From AC-32 sp038237925 (GTDB lineage Bacteria; Actinomycetota; Thermoleophilia; Gaiellales; Gaiellaceae): 64,000 bases of DNA. The notes under the pieces were generated by a model. The model saw only the letters and a program-made list of their open reading frames with translations, made no database searches and had not been told where the DNA came from. Both the position numbers and the translations under genes were made by a program. Of the stretch, positions 55,844 to 64,000 are shown one piece after another. The DNA lies in assembly GCA_038237925.1 (NCBI GenBank), contig JBBRYF010000011.1:31544-95543 (forward strand), written 5' to 3'. Position 1 is the stretch's first letter, and every line of letters begins with the position of its first letter.

Positions 55844-58558
55844 CTATGTTCGACTGGGCTCCGGCGAGAGCGCGAGGAACCCGGTGACCACCCGAGGGTC
55901 GAACTGCGTCCCCGCCGCGGCGCGCAGCTCCTCGCGAGCCACGGCCAAGGGCAACGCGCGCCGGTAAGGGCGGTCGCTCGTCATCGCGTCCCAAGCGTCG
56001 CAAACGAAGATGATGCGAGCCTCGAGCGGGATCTCATCGCCAGAAAGGCCCCGAGGGTAACCACGCCCGTCATAGCGCTCGTGGCAATGCAGGACGATCC
56101 TGCCGATTCCGGCGAGCTCCTCGATCGGTTGGAGGATTCGCTGCCCGATCTCGGGGTGCCGCTCCACGAGGCGACGCTCCTCGTCTGTCAAGGGCCCCGG
56201 CTTGGAGAGGATGTGGTTGGCTACGCCGATCTTGCCGATGTCGTGAAAGAGCGCTGCCAGCTCGAGCTGCTTCAGCTCCGTGTCGTTGAGGCCGAGGTCC
56301 CGTCCTACGGCGACGGCCATGTCGCGGATAGCGCGCGCGTGCCAGGACGTCGACTCATCGCTCGCCTCGAGCGCGTTGGCGAGGGATTCGACGGTCGAGA
56401 CGAACATCGACTCGAGCGAGGCAAAACGATCCGCGTTGGTCAGCGCCAGTCGCGCCTGGTCGACGATGCCGTCGAGCAGCCGAAGATCCTCAGGTGTCGT
56501 GGCTCGCCTATCGAGGCCCGTAATGACGCACCCGAACCGTCGGTTTGGCAGCTGGATTGGCGCAACGGCGAGAGAAGCTAGGTTAGGCTCAGAGCGGGCG
56601 AGGGTCGGTACATCTCGGCGGTCGAGCCAAAACGCAGCGCCGTCCGCGACGCGTCCGATGACCCACGTGGGCAGCGTCGGCGCCCCGTCGTTTTGCTCCC
56701 AGTTCGAGCGAACGAGACGCAGCGGCTCCGCGGGCCGGTTCTGCAGCCAGACGGTAGCGCTCGCGCAGCCGAGCGTCGACACGATTGCCTCGACTGTCAG
56801 CCGCGCGACGTCGGTGATGTTGTTGGCCGACACGAGCTCATGGCTGAGGCGAAGCATCGTGTCCGAGCGAACGAGCAAGGCTTTCGCGCGCTCCGCCTCT
56901 CGCCGCTCCGCCGCATTGAGCGCGGCGTTCTGGACAGCGACGGCCGCGTGCCCCGCAAGCACCTCCAGCAGCCGCACGTCGTCGCCGTCGAACTGGGCGA
57001 GGCCGAGCTTCGACACCACGACGACACCGATGGCCTGGCCGTCGAACAGCAGTGGAGTAGCGATCATTGACTCAGGCACGGCCTCGGTGCCTGGAAGCTG
57101 TTGTGCGAACTCGCACATGAGCGTGTTCTCGAGTAGGAGGGACGACCCAATCTCCGCGGCTCGGCCAGCCACGCCGTCGCCGATCTCGAGCGGTAGTGGG
57201 GCGATTTCGCTGCCGTCGCTGGCCGAGAACTCGTGCCGGTGAGCGATCGGAACGAGCGCGTCTTCTTCTCGTACGTAGACGCGGCACGCGTGGTAGTCGA
57301 GCAGCGTCAGGAGCTCGCGCACGATCAGGTCGCCAATCCCTTGCAGGTCGTTGAGACGGTTGAGCTTCCCGCTGAGACTCTGCAACATCTTCAGGTGCGC
57401 CGTTGTCCGGACGTTCGGGACAGTGGGAGCGTCGGTGCTGGCGGTGCCTGCGTCGAAGACGACGACCCGATTCTTCCCGAGGCGCTTTGCCTCGAGCATC
57501 GCTGCGTCCGCGTACGCTGCAAGCTCGGGCGCATGGCGGGAGTGCTCTGGGGCCTGCGCAATGCCAATCGAAGCGCTAAGGCGTCGGCCCGCAACGAGTG
57601 TCGCGCCCACCTCGAGCTCTCGCTGGATCCGTGACGCGAGCATGGCCGCCGCGCCGGCGTCGGCGTTCGGCAGGATGATGGCAAACTCCTCTCCTCCGAC
57701 CCTGCACGCGAGGTCATCCCCGCGGCTACACCTGGAGATCGAATCGGCGACCGTCTTCAGGACGCGGTCGCCTGTGGCGTGTCCGTGGGTGTCATTCAGG
57801 TGCTTGAAGTCGTCCAGGTCGAGCATCACGACCGCAAGAGAGCTGCCGCTCTTGCGCGCCTCGGCGAGCTCCTCGCAGAGCCGCTCGTGGAAGACGCGAT
57901 GGTTGAACAGCCCGGTGAGCGAATCCGTGCGGGCCTGATGTTCGAGGGCCGCCGTCGTCTCAGCGTTGTCGAGCGCCAGTGCAGCCGCGTCGCCGAACCG
58001 TTTCGCCAGGTTGAACTCCAACTCGCTAAATGGATCGTCGCCGCCCGCGCGATAGATGTTGAGCGCTCCCTTGACCGACCCGCGCGCCACGAGCGGCACC
58101 GAGATCAACGCCTCTTCCTCGTCTGCCGGCGTGCCTGGGACAGTGGTGACTCGTGGATCCAGGTGCGCCTGGTTCGCGAGCACAGCCTCGCGCTGCGCGA
58201 CCGCCCAGCCCGTGATGCCGACGCCGAAATTCTGCCGCGTTTCCAGGATCTGCGCGGCCCACGGATCGCGAGCCAGCACGGGAACCAGGATGCTCTCCTG
58301 TTCATCCGCGCGGAAGATCGTCAGGCTGTCGTGTGGGATGAGCTCGCCAACCTCATCCGCAATCCGATCGAGCAGCGCGTCGAGGCTGTGCTCAGACAGG
58401 ACCGCGTGAAAGACGTCGGCCAGCCGCTCATAGGAACCGACGAGGTTAGGGCGCGGCAGCCGCTTCGGGCCGGCGACATCCGCCGCCACACAAGGCGGCG
58501 GCAACTCGATCGAGTGGCGCAAGGGGAATGACATGGCCGCAGGAAGCAAACCCTCCAT
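55844..58558 (-). CDS. GAF-GGDEF-GAF-GAF-HD-GYP cyclic-di-GMP protein
   Basis: I use ATG 58558 (904 residues); ATG 58534 is an equally possible start. Domains in order: GAF about 45-200; GGDEF about 205-370 with RVGGEEF at about 286-292 and an RGDD product-inhibition site five residues before; two further GAF-like domains about 390-560 and 575-720; HD-GYP about 725-895 with FHDIGKIGVANHIL, CHERYDGRGYPRGLSGDEIP and a final CDAWDAMTSDRPYR. The intact GGEEF and HD-GYP sites predict both synthesis and hydrolysis of cyclic-di-GMP, with one activity set by the GAF ligands. No transmembrane segment. Stand-alone gene. Confidence 0.95.
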   Translation of the reverse strand: MEGLLPAAMSFPLRHSIELPPPCVAADVAGPKRLPRPNLVGSYERLADVFHAVLSEHSLDALLDRIADEVGELIPHDSLTIFRADEQESILVPVLARDPWAAQILETRQNFGVGITGWAVAQREAVLANQAHLDPRVTTVPGTPADEEEALISVPLVARGSVKGALNIYRAGGDDPFSELEFNLAKRFGDAAALALDNAETTAALEHQARTDSLTGLFNHRVFHERLCEELAEARKSGSSLAVVMLDLDDFKHLNDTHGHATGDRVLKTVADSISRCSRGDDLACRVGGEEFAIILPNADAGAAAMLASRIQRELEVGATLVAGRRLSASIGIAQAPEHSRHAPELAAYADAAMLEAKRLGKNRVVVFDAGTASTDAPTVPNVRTTAHLKMLQSLSGKLNRLNDLQGIGDLIVRELLTLLDYHACRVYVREEDALVPIAHRHEFSASDGSEIAPLPLEIGDGVAGRAAEIGSSLLLENTLMCEFAQQLPGTEAVPESMIATPLLFDGQAIGVVVVSKLGLAQFDGDDVRLLEVLAGHAAVAVQNAALNAAERREAERAKALLVRSDTMLRLSHELVSANNITDVARLTVEAIVSTLGCASATVWLQNRPAEPLRLVRSNWEQNDGAPTLPTWVIGRVADGAAFWLDRRDVPTLARSEPNLASLAVAPIQLPNRRFGCVITGLDRRATTPEDLRLLDGIVDQARLALTNADRFASLESMFVSTVESLANALEASDESTSWHARAIRDMAVAVGRDLGLNDTELKQLELAALFHDIGKIGVANHILSKPGPLTDEERRLVERHPEIGQRILQPIEELAGIGRIVLHCHERYDGRGYPRGLSGDEIPLEARIIFVCDAWDAMTSDRPYRRALPLAVAREELRAAAGTQFDPRVVTGFLALSPEPSRT

Positions 58559-58737
58559 CGACCCGCAGACGAAACGCACCGATCCCCCGTTCGGGAGGAC
58601 AGGTTGTATTGCAGCTTGCCGTTGTTGTCGGCAACTGGGAAGCGCTCGAGCACGAGACCGCTTGCCGAGGTGCACCTGTCTTGGTGAACGAGGTATCGGG
58701 GTAGAACGGCGGCACCCTTCCGGGGGTGTGATGACGC

Positions 58738-58986
58738 GTGTCGGGAATGACGAGGCCGGACACGACCATCCGCGTGGACGGCGAAATTCTCCGACTGCTC
58801 CGGCCAGGCACGCTTGCTGCCTCGCAAATCGCGGCGCGCCTCGGGACAGACCAAGACATCGCGAAGAAACTGGAGGGGCTGCGGCGGCGAGGTCTCGCCG
58901 AGCGATCCACGATCGCGCCCGGCGCGTGGCACATCACCGACGCCGGTCGTGCTTATCTCGAGCAGCTGCAGGCGGATGAGCCTTAG
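58738..58986 (+). CDS. small winged-helix protein
   Basis: An 82-residue protein from GTG 58738; ATG 58747 would trim three residues. IRVDGEILRLLRPGTLAASQIAARLGTDQDIAKKLEGLRRRGLAERSTIAPGAWHITDAGRAYLEQL is a winged helix-turn-helix: recognition-type helix, wing AERSTIAPGAWHIT, then TDAGRAYL as in PadR/ArsR-like families. A DNA-binding role is probable but the target is unknown. It stands 179 bp from the divergent GGDEF/HD-GYP gene and may regulate it or itself. Confidence 0.8.
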   Translation: MSGMTRPDTTIRVDGEILRLLRPGTLAASQIAARLGTDQDIAKKLEGLRRRGLAERSTIAPGAWHITDAGRAYLEQLQADEP

Positions 58987-59083
58987 CGCGCTCGAGCAGC
59001 ACGTCCGTGTCTTGCGCGTGCGTGAGGACTTCATCAGCTGATCAAATCCCTGGGCCGCCCACGGAGCTGCCCGAGGAGGACAC

Positions 59084-60076
59084 ATGACCGTCACGTGGGG
59101 ATTGCTGTCGACTGCCCAGATCAACGACCGGATCATCGACGCGGCGAGCAAGAGCGACCGCGCCGACGTCGTGGCGGTTGCAAGCCGTACAGACGCGCGC
59201 GCGGAGGCTTACGCGCGAGACCACGGGATCGAGCGCGCGCACGGGAGTTACGAAGCACTGCTCGAAGACCCCGGTATCGACGCGGTCTACATCTCCCTCC
59301 CGAACGGGCTGCACGTCGACTGGACCCTGCGCGCACTCGAAGCCGGCAAGCACGTGCTCTGCGAGAAGTCCCTCTCGCGTAGCCCGCAGGCCGTCGAGCA
59401 GGTCTTTGATCGGGCCGAGCGGGACGGGCTGATCGTCTCGGAGGCCTTCATGTGGCGGCACCACCCTCAGACGCTCAAGCTCGCCGAGCTCGCGCGCGAG
59501 GGGGCGATCGGGCGCCTACGGCTCATTCGCGCCGCGTTCAGCTTCGACCTCGCCGCCGTCCACGCGCCCGACGATGCCCGACTCGACCCGGAGCTCGAAG
59601 GCGGCTCGCTGATGGACGTCGGCACGTACTGCGTCAACGCCATCCGCTTGCTCGGCGGCGAGCCGCTGCGGGTTCAGGCGGAACAGGCTCTTGGCCCCAC
59701 CGGCGTCGACCTGTGCTTCGCGGCGACGGTCGCCCTGCCGCGAGACGTGATCGCGCACTTCGACTCGGGGTTCGCGCTGGCCCGGCGCGGCGCGCTCGAA
59801 GTCGTGGGCGAGCAGGGAGCGCTCTACGTCAGCGACCCGTGGCATCCGCGGGAGCCGGGGGTGGAGATCCGGGGACCCACTCCGGCCGATGCGATCGAGT
59901 GCGAGCTCGCTCCGGCCGCGCAGGCCGACGCCTACCTCCTCGAGCTCGACAACGTCTCGGGAGCGATTCGCGGCGAGAGCGAGCTGCTCCTCGGGCGCGC
60001 GGACGCAGTCGGACAGGCTCGGGCGCTCGAGGCGCTCCACCGCTCCGCCCACACCGCGGCGACTGTAGAGCTCTAG
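59084..60076 (+). CDS. Gfo/Idh/MocA family NAD(P)-dependent oxidoreductase
   Basis: A 330-residue protein from ATG 59084 with GAGGAGGACAC upstream. The N-terminal Rossmann part is TWGLLSTAQINDRIIDAAS; DAVYISLPNGLHVDWTLRALEAGKHVLCEKSLSRS follows, with the conserved Lys (EKS here, EKP in most relatives). The C-terminal domain includes EGGSLMDVGTYCVNAIRLLGGEP, the D-x3-H-like region with DVGTY. It oxidises or reduces a sugar or inositol derivative. There is no operon partner; the next gene is converging, one base after its stop codon. Confidence 0.92.
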   Translation: MTVTWGLLSTAQINDRIIDAASKSDRADVVAVASRTDARAEAYARDHGIERAHGSYEALLEDPGIDAVYISLPNGLHVDWTLRALEAGKHVLCEKSLSRSPQAVEQVFDRAERDGLIVSEAFMWRHHPQTLKLAELAREGAIGRLRLIRAAFSFDLAAVHAPDDARLDPELEGGSLMDVGTYCVNAIRLLGGEPLRVQAEQALGPTGVDLCFAATVALPRDVIAHFDSGFALARRGALEVVGEQGALYVSDPWHPREPGVEIRGPTPADAIECELAPAAQADAYLLELDNVSGAIRGESELLLGRADAVGQARALEALHRSAHTAATVEL

Positions 60077-60077
60077 G

Positions 60078-60992
60078 TCAGCCGGCCAGGATCGACGCGA
60101 GCGTGGCCGCGTCGATGTTTCCGCCCGAGACGATGCAGCAGACGGCTCCGCCTTCCACGCGGCCAGCAGCGGCCAGGGCAAGCGCGCCTGCGCCCTCGGC
60201 TACCACGCGCGAGCGCTCTGCCAGCCGCCGCACCGCTGCGGCCGTCTCGTCGAGCGAGACCGCGAAGGCGCCGTCCAGAGCCTCCTGCAGGAGCGGCCAC
60301 ATCTTCGGGAGCAGCGACGGGCCGCCTGCGCCATCGACGAAGGAGGCGTGGAACTCGATCGGCGTGGGCTCACCTGCCGCAAACGCCGCGGTCAGCGGCG
60401 CCCCGGTCTCCGGCTCGACCGCGTAGACGCGCGCCTGGGGGCGCAGCGCCTTGACCGCGCTCGCGATCCCGACGCTGAGCCCGCCGCCGCCGAACGGGAC
60501 GAGCACCGTGTCGAGCTCCGGCTGGTCCTCGAGCAGCTCGAGACCGATCGTGCCGTTTCCGGCCATCACGGCTTCGTCCTGCACCGGGTGCACGAAGAAC
60601 CCGCCGAGCTCGGGGTACGCGGCGTCCTGGAGCGCCTGCCACCAGCGCTCGTGCGAGACCTTCACGATCTGCCCGCCGAGACGCTCGATCGCCGCGAGCT
60701 TCGTCTCGGGCGCGTGCTCGGGGACGACGACGGTGCAGGCGACGCCGAGCTCCCGTGCGGCCCAGGCGACACCCTGGCCCATGTTGCCGGCGCTCGCGGT
60801 GACCACGCCCTCGCCGAGCTCCTCCCGCGGTGCCAAGGCGATCGCGTTCAGGGCTCCGCGCAGCTTGAACGAGCCGATCGGCTGGAGGTTCTCGAGCTTC
60901 AGGTGCACGCCCTCGAGCTCGACGAGCGGCGTGCGCACGATGCGGCCGGCGAGACGCTCCTGCGCCGCGCGAATCTTCTCGAGCGGGATCAC
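60078..60992 (-). CDS. threonine/serine dehydratase-like PLP enzyme
   Basis: A 304-residue type II PLP enzyme from ATG 60992. LKLENLQPIGSFKLRGALNAI holds the PLP lysine (SFKLRGA at about 41-47), VTASAGNMGQGVAWAA the phosphate-cup motif (SAGNMGQG), VPFGGGGLSVGIASAV the glycine loop GGGGL. Length fits catabolic dehydratases without an ACT domain (TdcB or serine racemase-like), which make 2-oxobutyrate or pyruvate and ammonia. It overlaps the aldo/keto reductase gene stop by four bases. Confidence 0.92.
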   Translation of the reverse strand: MIPLEKIRAAQERLAGRIVRTPLVELEGVHLKLENLQPIGSFKLRGALNAIALAPREELGEGVVTASAGNMGQGVAWAARELGVACTVVVPEHAPETKLAAIERLGGQIVKVSHERWWQALQDAAYPELGGFFVHPVQDEAVMAGNGTIGLELLEDQPELDTVLVPFGGGGLSVGIASAVKALRPQARVYAVEPETGAPLTAAFAAGEPTPIEFHASFVDGAGGPSLLPKMWPLLQEALDGAFAVSLDETAAAVRRLAERSRVVAEGAGALALAAAGRVEGGAVCCIVSGGNIDAATLASILAG

Positions 60993-61954
60993 GGAAACAC
61001 CGTCGCGAGCTCGTCACGCTCGTCGGGACTTAGCTCGAGCTCCACCGCCGCGAGCGCCTGGTCGAGTTGATCGGGCCGCCGCGGGCCGACGACCACCGCG
61101 GTCACCCGCGGATGGCTCAGCACCCACGCCGTCGCCAGAGTCGCGGGAGCGACGCCGCGCTCCTCGGCCGCGCCGGCGAACGTCTTGAGCGCACCGAACG
61201 TCTCCTCTCGCTCGAGATCCGCGTACGGCTCAGGACGAAGCGTCATCCGGGAGCCGCTCGGATAGGCCTCGCCATGGCGATAGCGGCCGGCAAGCCAACC
61301 GCCGGCGAGCGGGCTGAACGGCGTGAAGCCGAGGCCCTCCCGCTCGCAGACTCGCAGCACGTCCTCCGCCTGCGCGCGCCGCAGCAGGCTGTACTCGTTC
61401 TGCACCCACTCGAAGCGGGCGAGGCCAAGCCGTTCGCTCGTCTCGAGCGCCTGCTCGAGTTGCTCCGCATCGAGGTTGCTCGCGCCGATCGCGCCCACCT
61501 TCCCGGCCTGGACGAGCTCGTCGAGCGCCCGCAGCGTCTCCTCGATCGGCGTCTCGGGATCGGGCTCGTGTGTCAGGTACATGTCGATGCGTTCGACGCC
61601 GAGCCGGTCGAGGCTCCCCTCGACTTCGCGCAGGATCCGCTCGCGCGAGAGCCCCCGATCGGTGGGATCGCCGGCGACCGACCAATAGACCTTCGTGCTC
61701 AGCACGAGCCGTACGCCGCGCTCACGCCGCCAGCGCCCGACCCAGGTCTCGCTGCGCCCCCCGCCGTACGAGGCGGCCGTGTCGAAGAACGTCACGCCCG
61801 CGGCCCACGCCGCGTCCATCAGCGCGAAGGCTTCCTCCTCGGTCTCGCCCGTGCCAAACAACTCCGGCGCAGACCCGATGCCGCCGAAGTTCCCGCACCC
61901 GAGCCCGACGCGCGAGACGGTGACGGCACTGCGACCTAGCTGACCATAGTCCAC
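60989..61954 (-). CDS. aldo/keto reductase
   Basis: A 321-residue AKR from GTG 61954. FFDTAASYGGGRSETWVGRW gives the catalytic Asp and Tyr, VLSTKVYWS the Lys, and YLTHEPDPETPIEETLRALDELVQAGKVGAIGASN the His and the conserved barrel segments. FTPFSPLAGGWLAGRY and VVVGPRRPDQLDQALAAVELELSPDERDEL are the NADP-binding end, as in YajO/YhdN-type members. The substrate is unknown. It is translated with the dehydratase (4-bp overlap); the pair could process a product of it. Confidence 0.93.
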   Translation of the reverse strand: MDYGQLGRSAVTVSRVGLGCGNFGGIGSAPELFGTGETEEEAFALMDAAWAAGVTFFDTAASYGGGRSETWVGRWRRERGVRLVLSTKVYWSVAGDPTDRGLSRERILREVEGSLDRLGVERIDMYLTHEPDPETPIEETLRALDELVQAGKVGAIGASNLDAEQLEQALETSERLGLARFEWVQNEYSLLRRAQAEDVLRVCEREGLGFTPFSPLAGGWLAGRYRHGEAYPSGSRMTLRPEPYADLEREETFGALKTFAGAAEERGVAPATLATAWVLSHPRVTAVVVGPRRPDQLDQALAAVELELSPDERDELATVFP

Positions 61955-62009
61955 ACGCGAAGCGTAGTCCCGGCTTGGAGCGGGCGCGGGAACGTGTGAG
62001 AATCCGCGG

Positions 62010-62726
62010 ATGACGCGTCACGCCGTGGCAGAGCGCGACCTCGATACCCACCGGGCCGAAGGCGACACCGCCTCGCGTGCGGTCGCGATCGACGAGGGCT
62101 TCGGCTCCGAGCTCCTCGAGCTGCACATCGCCCGCTACGAGCCGGGGCGCTCGCAGGCGCGAACGCTCGAGGGCGCGCAGGAGGTCATGTACACGGTCGA
62201 GGGCGAGGGGACGCTGACCGTCGACGGCGAGCCGCACCGGCTCGAGCCGATGACGGCTGCCTACGTGGTAGCCGGCGAGACCTATGAAATCGAGAACCCT
62301 GGCCCGGAGACGCTGCTCGTCGTCTCCGCCGTCGCGCCGCAGGGGGAGAACGAGCCGCACGCAGGCAAGCGCACCGTTCGCTATGAGGACCAGGAGCCGC
62401 TCCCCGCGAGCGGCAACCGCGAGTTCCGCTACCTCGTCACGCACGAGGTCGGCTGCAACGAGCTGACCCAGTTCTACGGCATCATCGCCCCCGGGCGCGC
62501 GCCCGACCACAGCCACGTCTACGACGAGGTGATCTACGTGCTCGAGGGCGAGGGGATGCTCCACATCGACGACTCGCACGAGCCGGTGGCCGCCGGGACG
62601 TGCATCCATCTGCCGCCGCTGCTCGAGCACTCGCTCGAGAACAGCGGGGAGGGCCCGATGAAGGTCGTCGCGACGTTCCACCCCGCCGGCGACCCGGCCT
62701 CGCGTGCGTACGAGGCAAACGAATGA
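62010..62726 (+). CDS. bicupin protein
   Basis: A 238-residue protein with two cupin modules from ATG 62010. The first (about 38-110) has EGAQEVMYTVEGEGTLTVDGEPHRLEPM, with few His ligands. The second (about 150-225) has APDHSHVYDEVIYVLEGEGMLHIDDSHEPVAAGTCIHLPPLLEHSLEN, with a complete metal triad (HSH, E, H). The fold resembles quercetin dioxygenase- and ureidoglycine aminohydrolase-like proteins, but no substrate can be chosen. Only the second module looks catalytic. The downstream transporter gene is 50 bp away and may be co-transcribed. Confidence 0.88.
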   Translation: MTRHAVAERDLDTHRAEGDTASRAVAIDEGFGSELLELHIARYEPGRSQARTLEGAQEVMYTVEGEGTLTVDGEPHRLEPMTAAYVVAGETYEIENPGPETLLVVSAVAPQGENEPHAGKRTVRYEDQEPLPASGNREFRYLVTHEVGCNELTQFYGIIAPGRAPDHSHVYDEVIYVLEGEGMLHIDDSHEPVAAGTCIHLPPLLEHSLENSGEGPMKVVATFHPAGDPASRAYEANE

Positions 62727-62776
62727 CGGGCGATCGCGTCTCAGTCCATACGGAAGTGACCAATAGGAGGGCAAGC

Positions 62777-63964
62777 ATGAGGAAGTACGTAGTTGCCGCG
62801 CTCGCCGCGGCCGGGGTTGCCGCGCTCGCGACGGCAGCCTTCGGATCAGACAGCTCGCCGACCCGCACGAACGTTGCGACCTCTGTAACCGCGACGATCA
62901 AGTGCGGCAAGACGCGCACGATCGGCCTCGCGGCGCCGTTCACGGGCCCCGCGGCCGCGGTCGGGAACCAGCAGGTGCGCTGGGCGAAGTACTACGTCAA
63001 GCGCTGGAACGCCGTGAGGGCTCACAGAAACAAGCGGATCCGGGTAGTCCCAGGCGACACGCAGCTGGGTGTGGATACGGCGTTCGCGGTCAAAGTCGCC
63101 AAGTCGTTCGCCTCGAACTCGAAGCTGCTCGGCGTCGTCGGGCCTGCCGGTAGTCAAGAGGTCGTCGCATCGACGTCGGCCTACAAGGGCGGCGGCCTTG
63201 GGTTCGTCTCGGGCTCCGCAACTCGCACGACGCTCACGGACGGCCACACCGACGGCAACCGGCGCGGGTACTTCTACCGCACCGTGCCGAACGACGACGC
63301 GCAGGCCCCGGTGGTCGCCAACTGGATCACCCAGAAGCTGAAGTGGAAGCGGGTCTACATCATCGACGACCAGGAGACTTACTCGCAGGGCCTGGCCGAC
63401 GGCGTGCAGTCCAAGCTCAGGGCGAAGGGCGTCAAGGTCACCCGCGACTCGATCAGCCAGACCGACTCGGACTTCTCGTCGAAGATTGCGAAGATCCCGA
63501 ACAACACCCAGGGCATCTACATCCCGTGGCAGCTCGCCCCGCAGGCCCAGGCTTTCGGGCAGCAGCTGAAGGCCGCGGGCAAGGCCAAGATCAAGCTGTT
63601 TGGCTCGGACGGCCTGTTTGCCCCAGGTGTCTGGAAGATCGTAGGCTCGTATGACTCGGCCTTCCCGTACAACCCCGTTGATCCAGCGGTGAAGGCTTAC
63701 ATAAGCGCCCACCACGGCAACGGCGAGTTCTTCGGTCTCCCGTCGTACGTGGCGGCCCAGGTGGTCGTGGGCGCGGTCACGAGGGCGTGCGCGGACGGCA
63801 AGGCAACCCGTGCCGAGGTGCGCAAGCAGATCGCGAAGACGAAGCTGAAGACCTCAATCCTCGGCTTCCCGGTCTCGTTCGCTCGTAGCGGCGAAATGCA
63901 CGCTCCGGCAACCTTCGGGGTCTTCCAGATCCAGAGCAACGGCTCGTTCAAGCGAATCGGCTGA
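62777..63964 (+). CDS. branched-chain amino-acid-type ABC transporter substrate-binding protein
   Basis: A 395-residue periplasmic-binding protein of the LivJ/LivK type; ATG 62777 with AGGAGGGCAAGC upstream is well supported. Signal peptide MRKYVVAALAAAGVAALATAAFGS has no lipobox cysteine. TIGLAAPFTGPAAAVGNQQVRWAKYYVKRWN begins the mature domain, and KLLGVVGPAGSQEVVASTSAYKGGGLGFVSGSATRTTL is the ligand-side loop seen in amino-acid binders. KRVYIIDDQETYSQGLADGV and the final half complete the two lobes. Permease and ATPase genes would be expected after 64000. The protein may bind leucine-like amino acids or amides. Confidence 0.93.
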   Translation: MRKYVVAALAAAGVAALATAAFGSDSSPTRTNVATSVTATIKCGKTRTIGLAAPFTGPAAAVGNQQVRWAKYYVKRWNAVRAHRNKRIRVVPGDTQLGVDTAFAVKVAKSFASNSKLLGVVGPAGSQEVVASTSAYKGGGLGFVSGSATRTTLTDGHTDGNRRGYFYRTVPNDDAQAPVVANWITQKLKWKRVYIIDDQETYSQGLADGVQSKLRAKGVKVTRDSISQTDSDFSSKIAKIPNNTQGIYIPWQLAPQAQAFGQQLKAAGKAKIKLFGSDGLFAPGVWKIVGSYDSAFPYNPVDPAVKAYISAHHGNGEFFGLPSYVAAQVVVGAVTRACADGKATRAEVRKQIAKTKLKTSILGFPVSFARSGEMHAPATFGVFQIQSNGSFKRIG

Positions 63965-64000
63965 GCAAGCGCCGAATTTCGAATAGCGGCGTGCGGCCCA

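Overview
The window reads as the chromosome of a high-G+C actinobacterium. I think it is from the deep-branching class Thermoleophilia (Gaiellales/Solirubrobacterales type). The reasons are the very G+C-rich third codon positions, many GTG starts, dense 4-bp GTGA/ATGA gene overlaps, an F420/FMN-type PPOX protein and several small families I associate with that group. The taxonomic call is inference; no rRNA gene is present.

Layout. 1-649: start of a membrane-anchored diheme cytochrome c (minus strand, running off the left edge). 872-5300: a loose accessory stretch of small single-gene units (hypothetical, secreted, PIN domain, GNAT, cupin) separated by at least six same-orientation copies of a ~30-bp repeat. 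5313-6239: EamA exporter. 6374-14401: de novo purine genes in two blocks, purL-purF and VOC-purM-purN-purH. The VOC gene and purH are each preceded by a related ~160-nt leader in which a long helix buries the ribosome binding site. 14398-19903: a six-gene, translationally coupled lipid operon (FAD oxidoreductase, DUF1365, Cfa-like methyltransferase, acyltransferase, DUF1295, second Cfa-like methyltransferase), divergent from a delta-9-type fatty acid desaturase (19977-20927). 20912-26105: alpha/beta hydrolase, SRPBCC protein, large secreted glycosidase-like protein and DHA2 drug exporter.

26131-29908: sulfur and iron-sulfur block with cystathionine beta-synthase, BolA, monothiol glutaredoxin, a DUF2269 membrane protein and a cystathionine gamma-synthase/lyase. 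29908-32374: PPOX flavoprotein, metallo-beta-lactamase-fold hydrolase and a frameshifted MFS transporter. 32477-36299: GT4 glycosyltransferase, amylo-alpha-1,6-glucosidase-like protein and SDR. 36322-39442: secreted protein, single-domain LuxR regulator with a palindromic site, CDF metal exporter and M48 protease. 39482-43795: an unusual four-segment FtsH-like AAA protease with its overlapping partner gene, a MshEN/coiled-coil protein and a DM13 protein. 43884-47064: small hypotheticals, a low-G+C zinc metallopeptidase that looks transferred, and tRNA-Val, tRNA-Glu and tRNA-Lys.

47122-55728: cell-surface glycan genes (O-antigen-ligase-like protein, three multi-spanning GT-C-like proteins, two methyltransferases, a polyprenyl-phosphate GT2, a truncated glycosyltransferase). 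55844-58558: a GAF/GGDEF/HD-GYP cyclic-di-GMP protein. 58738-63964: winged-helix protein, Gfo/Idh/MocA oxidoreductase, threonine dehydratase-like enzyme, aldo/keto reductase, bicupin, and a branched-chain amino-acid-type ABC substrate-binding protein whose transporter partners probably lie past the right edge.
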